Assembly (NCBI GenBank): GCA_003150405.1
Contig: QAMM01000015.1
Coordinates: forward strand, 1-64,000
DNA from: Clostridiales bacterium
Lineage (GTDB): Bacteria; Bacillota; Clostridia; Oscillospirales; Ruminococcaceae
DNA: 64,000 bases
Direction: 5' to 3'
Shown: piece by piece, positions 61,109 through 64,000 of the stretch
How positions within the stretch are numbered: position 1 is the stretch's first letter
Layout: the number at the start of each line of letters is the position of its first letter
The notes under the pieces: generated by a model
What the model was told of the DNA's origin: nothing
What the model saw: the letters and a program-made list of their open reading frames with translations, nothing else
The model's database searches: none
Translations under genes and position numbers: made by a program

Positions 61109-62345
61109 TGTAATTGTCGTCGGCGGCGGGCCCGCCGGCATGATGGCCGCGGGTGTTGCGGCGCGCAGCGGTCTGCGGGTGCTGCTGCTGGAAAAGAACC
61201 CGCGGCTGGGCCGTAAGCTGATGATTACCGGCAAGGGTCGCTGCAACGTGACCAATAACTGCGATGTGCAGGATTTTCTAAACCACGTTCCCACCAATCC
61301 TCGTTTTCTTCAAAGCGCTATCCACCGGTTTACCCCACAGGACGCCATGGCCTTTTTTGAAGAGCTTGGTGTGCCGCTCAAGACCGAACGCGGCAGCCGA
61401 GTGTTCCCGGTGAGCGACAAAGCGGTGGATATTGTGGATGCAATGGTGAAATTCGTCCGTGAAAGCGGAGTAAACGTCCAATACGAAACACCGGTCAAGG
61501 CGCTTTCCTGTCAGGATGGAGCGATTGCCGGCGTTACGCTCGAAAGCGGCGAAATGCTGGAGGCGGACGCAGTTGTTCTCGCGACGGGCGGAAAATCCTA
61601 TCCGCGCACCGGTTCCACCGGGGATGGCTACCATCTGGCGGAGCAGGTGGGGCATACAATTCTGCCGCCACGCCCCTCTCTGATCCCGATTGAAACCCAG
61701 GAGGACTGGTGCCAGCGGGTGCAAGGCCTTTCTTTAAAAAACGTCACCCTTTCCGCGGTTGATGCCGAGAGTGGAAAAATACGGTACAGCGAGCTGGGTG
61801 AAATGCTGTTCACTCACTTCGGGGTGTCCGGTCCGCTGGTGCTCAGCCTGAGCGCCCATCTGGGCGATTTGTCCAAGCGGCAGTACCGGCTGCTTATTGA
61901 CCTCAAACCGGCTCTGGACATACAGGCGCTGGACGCCCGTCTCCTCCGGGATTTTTCCGAGCTTCAGAATAAGGACTTCGGCAATTCGCTGGAAAAGCTA
62001 TTGCCTCGGAAATTGATTCCGATCGTCATCAGCATGAGCGGGATTCCCTCCATCACCAAGGTCAACCAGATTACCAGGGAACAGCGCCGCCGTCTGTGCG
62101 AGCTGCTCAAAGCGGTGCCGCTGACGGTTTGGCGGTTTCGCCCCATTGATGAAGCGGTAGTGACCTCCGGCGGCGTCAAAGTAGGGGAGATCAATCCCAA
62201 GACGATGGAATCCAAGCTGGTAAAGGGGCTTTTCTTCGCGGGAGAGCTTATCGACGTAGACGCCTACACCGGCGGCTACAACCTACAAATTGCCTATTCA
62301 ACCGGTTATGCGGCTGGACTGGGCTGTCAAGGGGGATTATCATGA
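61098..62345 (+). CDS. HI0933/YhiN-family FAD-dependent oxidoreductase
   Basis: 415 residues. The start at ATG 61098 overlaps the preceding gene by 11 bases; CAGGAG lies just upstream. The FAD motif VVGGGPAGMMAAG (about 6-18), the family signature GKGRCNVTNN (about 45-54) and the C-terminal GELIDVDAYTGGYNLQIAYSTG split over about 378-400 are diagnostic of HI0933-type flavoproteins. They are widely conserved; the reaction is not established. Its stop overlaps the cmk start as ATGA. Confidence 0.93.
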   Translation: MKADVIVVGGGPAGMMAAGVAARSGLRVLLLEKNPRLGRKLMITGKGRCNVTNNCDVQDFLNHVPTNPRFLQSAIHRFTPQDAMAFFEELGVPLKTERGSRVFPVSDKAVDIVDAMVKFVRESGVNVQYETPVKALSCQDGAIAGVTLESGEMLEADAVVLATGGKSYPRTGSTGDGYHLAEQVGHTILPPRPSLIPIETQEDWCQRVQGLSLKNVTLSAVDAESGKIRYSELGEMLFTHFGVSGPLVLSLSAHLGDLSKRQYRLLIDLKPALDIQALDARLLRDFSELQNKDFGNSLEKLLPRKLIPIVISMSGIPSITKVNQITREQRRRLCELLKAVPLTVWRFRPIDEAVVTSGGVKVGEINPKTMESKLVKGLFFAGELIDVDAYTGGYNLQIAYSTGYAAGLGCQGGLS

Positions 62346-63031
62346 TTGCAGTAGCGATTGACGGACCGGCAGGAGCCGGAAAGAGCACCATTGCCAAGGC
62401 GGTGGCCGCTAAGCTCCAGTATGTTTATGTGGATACCGGCGCGCTTTACCGCGCTATAGGCTGGTATGCGCTTTTCCACCAGACAAATACGCAGGACGCA
62501 GAGGCGGTTACGGCTCTGCTGCCGGAAATTTCGCTTTCCTTGAAATTTGTCGGCGGGGAACAGCGGGTCTTTGTCAACGGGGAGGATGTCTCGGTGCAAA
62601 TTCGTTATCCAGAGGCTTCCATGGCGGCATCCCATGTTTCCGCCATACCCGTCGTGCGGGAATTTCTGTTCGCCTTACAGCAGAACCTCGCCCAAGAAAA
62701 CAATGTCATCATGGATGGCCGGGATATCGGTACCGTCGTCCTGCCGAATGCGCAGATTAAAATTTTCCTCACCGCATCGGCGGAGGATCGCGCCGCGCGC
62801 CGGTACAAACAGCTTGAGGAAGCGGGAACCCCTGTGGATTATAACAAACTCCTCGCGGAGATCAAGGAGCGGGATTACAACGACTCCCACCGCGCTATTG
62901 CGCCGCTCAAACAGGCGGATGACGCACAACTCATTGATACCACCGGCGAAAGCCTGGAGGCATCAATCGCCCGCGTCGAAGAATTGATTCGCGGACGTTT
63001 GAAACAACTCGGAGAGGAGCCGTCCGCATGA
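62342..63031 (+). CDS. cmk: Cytidylate kinase
   Basis: 229 residues. The P-loop GPAGAGKST (about 8-16), the TGALYRAIGWY segment (about 34-44) and MDGRDIGTVVLP (about 122-133) mark true CMP kinase. It phosphorylates CMP and dCMP. Start and stop both overlap neighbours by ATGA, so it is translated within a tight operon with the flavoprotein, plsC and ispH. This is separate from the cytidylate-kinase-like gene at 13471. Confidence 0.96.
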   Translation: MIAVAIDGPAGAGKSTIAKAVAAKLQYVYVDTGALYRAIGWYALFHQTNTQDAEAVTALLPEISLSLKFVGGEQRVFVNGEDVSVQIRYPEASMAASHVSAIPVVREFLFALQQNLAQENNVIMDGRDIGTVVLPNAQIKIFLTASAEDRAARRYKQLEEAGTPVDYNKLLAEIKERDYNDSHRAIAPLKQADDAQLIDTTGESLEASIARVEELIRGRLKQLGEEPSA

Positions 63032-63624
63032 GCTTTTATCAGTTTGCGCGTCACGTCTGTACGGCGTTTTTGTATATCGCTTTCAATTATAAAGTGGAGG
63101 GCCTTGAAAATCTTCCAAAGGACGGCGGCTTTGTGCTCTGTTCCAACCATCGCAGTTATCTGGACCCGGTTTTTCTCGCGCTGCGGGTCAAGCGGCAGCT
63201 CAACTTTATGGCAAAGGAAGAGTTGTTTCGGGTAAAGGTGCTGGGGCCAATCATCAAAAAGCTCGGCGCTTTTCCGGTGGCGCGCGGCAAAGGGGACACC
63301 GGCGCAGTGGACTTTGCCATCCAGACCATCAAGGACGGCAAGGTAATGACTATGTTCCCGGAGGGCACCCGTTCCAAAACCGGGGAACTGCTCAAGTTCA
63401 AATCCGGCGCGGTGGTCATTGCGGCGCAGTCGCAGGGCAGCATTGTGCCCGCCTGCATTGATTTCAAGGGCAAGCTGCGGTTCCGCAGGCGGGTAACTGT
63501 CCGCTTCGGAAAGCCCATTTCCTGTGAAGAGCTTCATCTGGATTCGCTGGATAAGCACAGCCTGAAGGCAGCGCGCGAGGTATTGTCGCAGCAGGTTTCC
63601 GCATTGCTGGAGGCCGGCCGATGA
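63028..63624 (+). CDS. plsC: 1-acyl-sn-glycerol-3-phosphate acyltransferase
   Basis: 198 residues. NHRSYLDPV (about 37-45) is the H-x4-D catalytic motif and FPEGTRS (about 110-116) the substrate-binding motif. PlsC adds the second acyl chain to make phosphatidic acid at the membrane. Translation is coupled by ATGA overlaps to cmk before and ispH after, a gene order common in clostridia. Confidence 0.94.
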   Translation: MSFYQFARHVCTAFLYIAFNYKVEGLENLPKDGGFVLCSNHRSYLDPVFLALRVKRQLNFMAKEELFRVKVLGPIIKKLGAFPVARGKGDTGAVDFAIQTIKDGKVMTMFPEGTRSKTGELLKFKSGAVVIAAQSQGSIVPACIDFKGKLRFRRRVTVRFGKPISCEELHLDSLDKHSLKAAREVLSQQVSALLEAGR

Positions 63625-64000
63625 GTATTACCGTTGCTAAAACCGCCGGGTTCTGTTTTGGGGTGGATCGCGCCATCCAGCTAGTTTACCGGCTGGTTAA
63701 AGAGGGAAAACGAGTCTGTACACTGGGGCCTATCATCCATAATCCTCAGGTTGTAGCTGATTTAGAGCGTCAGGGCGTGCGCATTGTTTCCTCGCCGGAG
63801 GAATTGGAGCCGGGAGAAACATTGGTGGTCCGTTCACACGGTGTCGCCCGGCAGGTATATGATTATCTGGATATGCACCGCCTGCCCTATGAGGATGCCA
63901 CCTGCCCCTTTGTGGCAAAAATTCATAAAATCGTTTCAGAATATTCGGAACAGGGATACCCGGTGCTGATTGCAGGGGACCCGGAGCACCCGGAGGTTAA
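63621..64000 (+). CDS. ispH: 4-hydroxy-3-methylbut-2-enyl diphosphate reductase, 3' end outside window
   Basis: 126 codons are visible before the window ends. TAGFCFGVDRAI carries the first cluster cysteine (Cys12), LGPIIHNPQVV holds His40, RSHGVA His73 and EDATCPFV the second cysteine (Cys95). These bind the Fe-S cluster of IspH, the last enzyme of the methylerythritol phosphate isoprenoid pathway. The ATG overlaps the plsC stop. In many clostridia ispH in this position is fused to ribosomal S1 domains; that part would lie beyond the edge and cannot be judged. Confidence 0.95.
   Translation, partial: MSITVAKTAGFCFGVDRAIQLVYRLVKEGKRVCTLGPIIHNPQVVADLERQGVRIVSSPEELEPGETLVVRSHGVARQVYDYLDMHRLPYEDATCPFVAKIHKIVSEYSEQGYPVLIAGDPEHPEV

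Noticed and set aside
60239..61297. Open frame of 352 codons on the minus strand opposite the RpiR regulator
   Set aside because: The plus-strand helix-turn-helix and SIS domains are clear; the reverse frame is a shadow.

Overview
The window looks like a chromosomal segment of a low-oxygen, probably spore-forming member of the Clostridia, most likely an Oscillospiraceae/Ruminococcaceae-type organism. The main grounds are moderate GC, strong GGAGG-type ribosome binding sites, a leucine T-box ahead of a long-form leuA, a SpoIIQ-like M23 protein, a collagen-like surface protein, a DUF1292 protein, and the cmk-plsC-ispH gene order. I cannot name the species from sequence alone.

Layout. Positions 1-4250 hold a tRNA-Asp/tRNA-Thr pair followed by a decayed integrative element: an integrase C-terminus, a GrpB-family pseudogene, two exported proteins of unknown role, and frameshifted fragments resembling DUF5697, DUF6017 and VirD4/TraG genes. 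From 4.4 to 14.1 kb are a FAD-Rieske oxidoreductase coupled to a tocopherol-cyclase-like protein, an iron alcohol dehydrogenase divergent from a LysR regulator, an alpha/beta hydrolase, a GH27 glycosidase and a cytidylate-kinase-like protein. From 14.6 to 25.9 kb are an ABC exporter, a Gfo/Idh/MocA oxidoreductase, a polysaccharide deacetylase, a CDF metal transporter, a LolD/FtsX-type ABC pair and T-box-controlled leuA. From 26 to 44.7 kb are a split TauE/SafE pair, a candidate 6S-like RNA, an unexplained promoter-driven region at 28.0-28.55 kb, and metabolic and transport genes (nitroreductase-like Nim, cytidine deaminase, citrate synthase, 1-phosphofructokinase, DUF885 lipoprotein, MgtC, M20 peptidase, cation/proton antiporter, TrkA-TrkH, collagen-like protein).

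The most striking region is 44.9-49.8 kb. It is an island of duplicated and decaying barnase-barstar modules. One module is intact: a barnase-like RNase fused to a phage-head-type Cys/His cluster, followed by its barstar. A second has a broken toxin but an intact barstar, and a third barstar is only a remnant. The island abuts a tRNA-Tyr/Thr/Pro operon and contains a histidine-kinase pseudogene.

From 50.4 kb to the end come the SpoIIQ-like protein, a two-gene DNA-repair operon (TIGR03915-like protein plus radical SAM protein) with a LexA-type box, a DUF4358 lipoprotein, serC-serA, a DivIVA-like coiled-coil protein with an orphan fumarase-type beta subunit, a MATE exporter, and a tightly overlapping RpiR regulator/HI0933 flavoprotein/cmk/plsC/ispH run that leaves the window inside ispH. 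No CRISPR array, rRNA or complete insertion sequence was seen.
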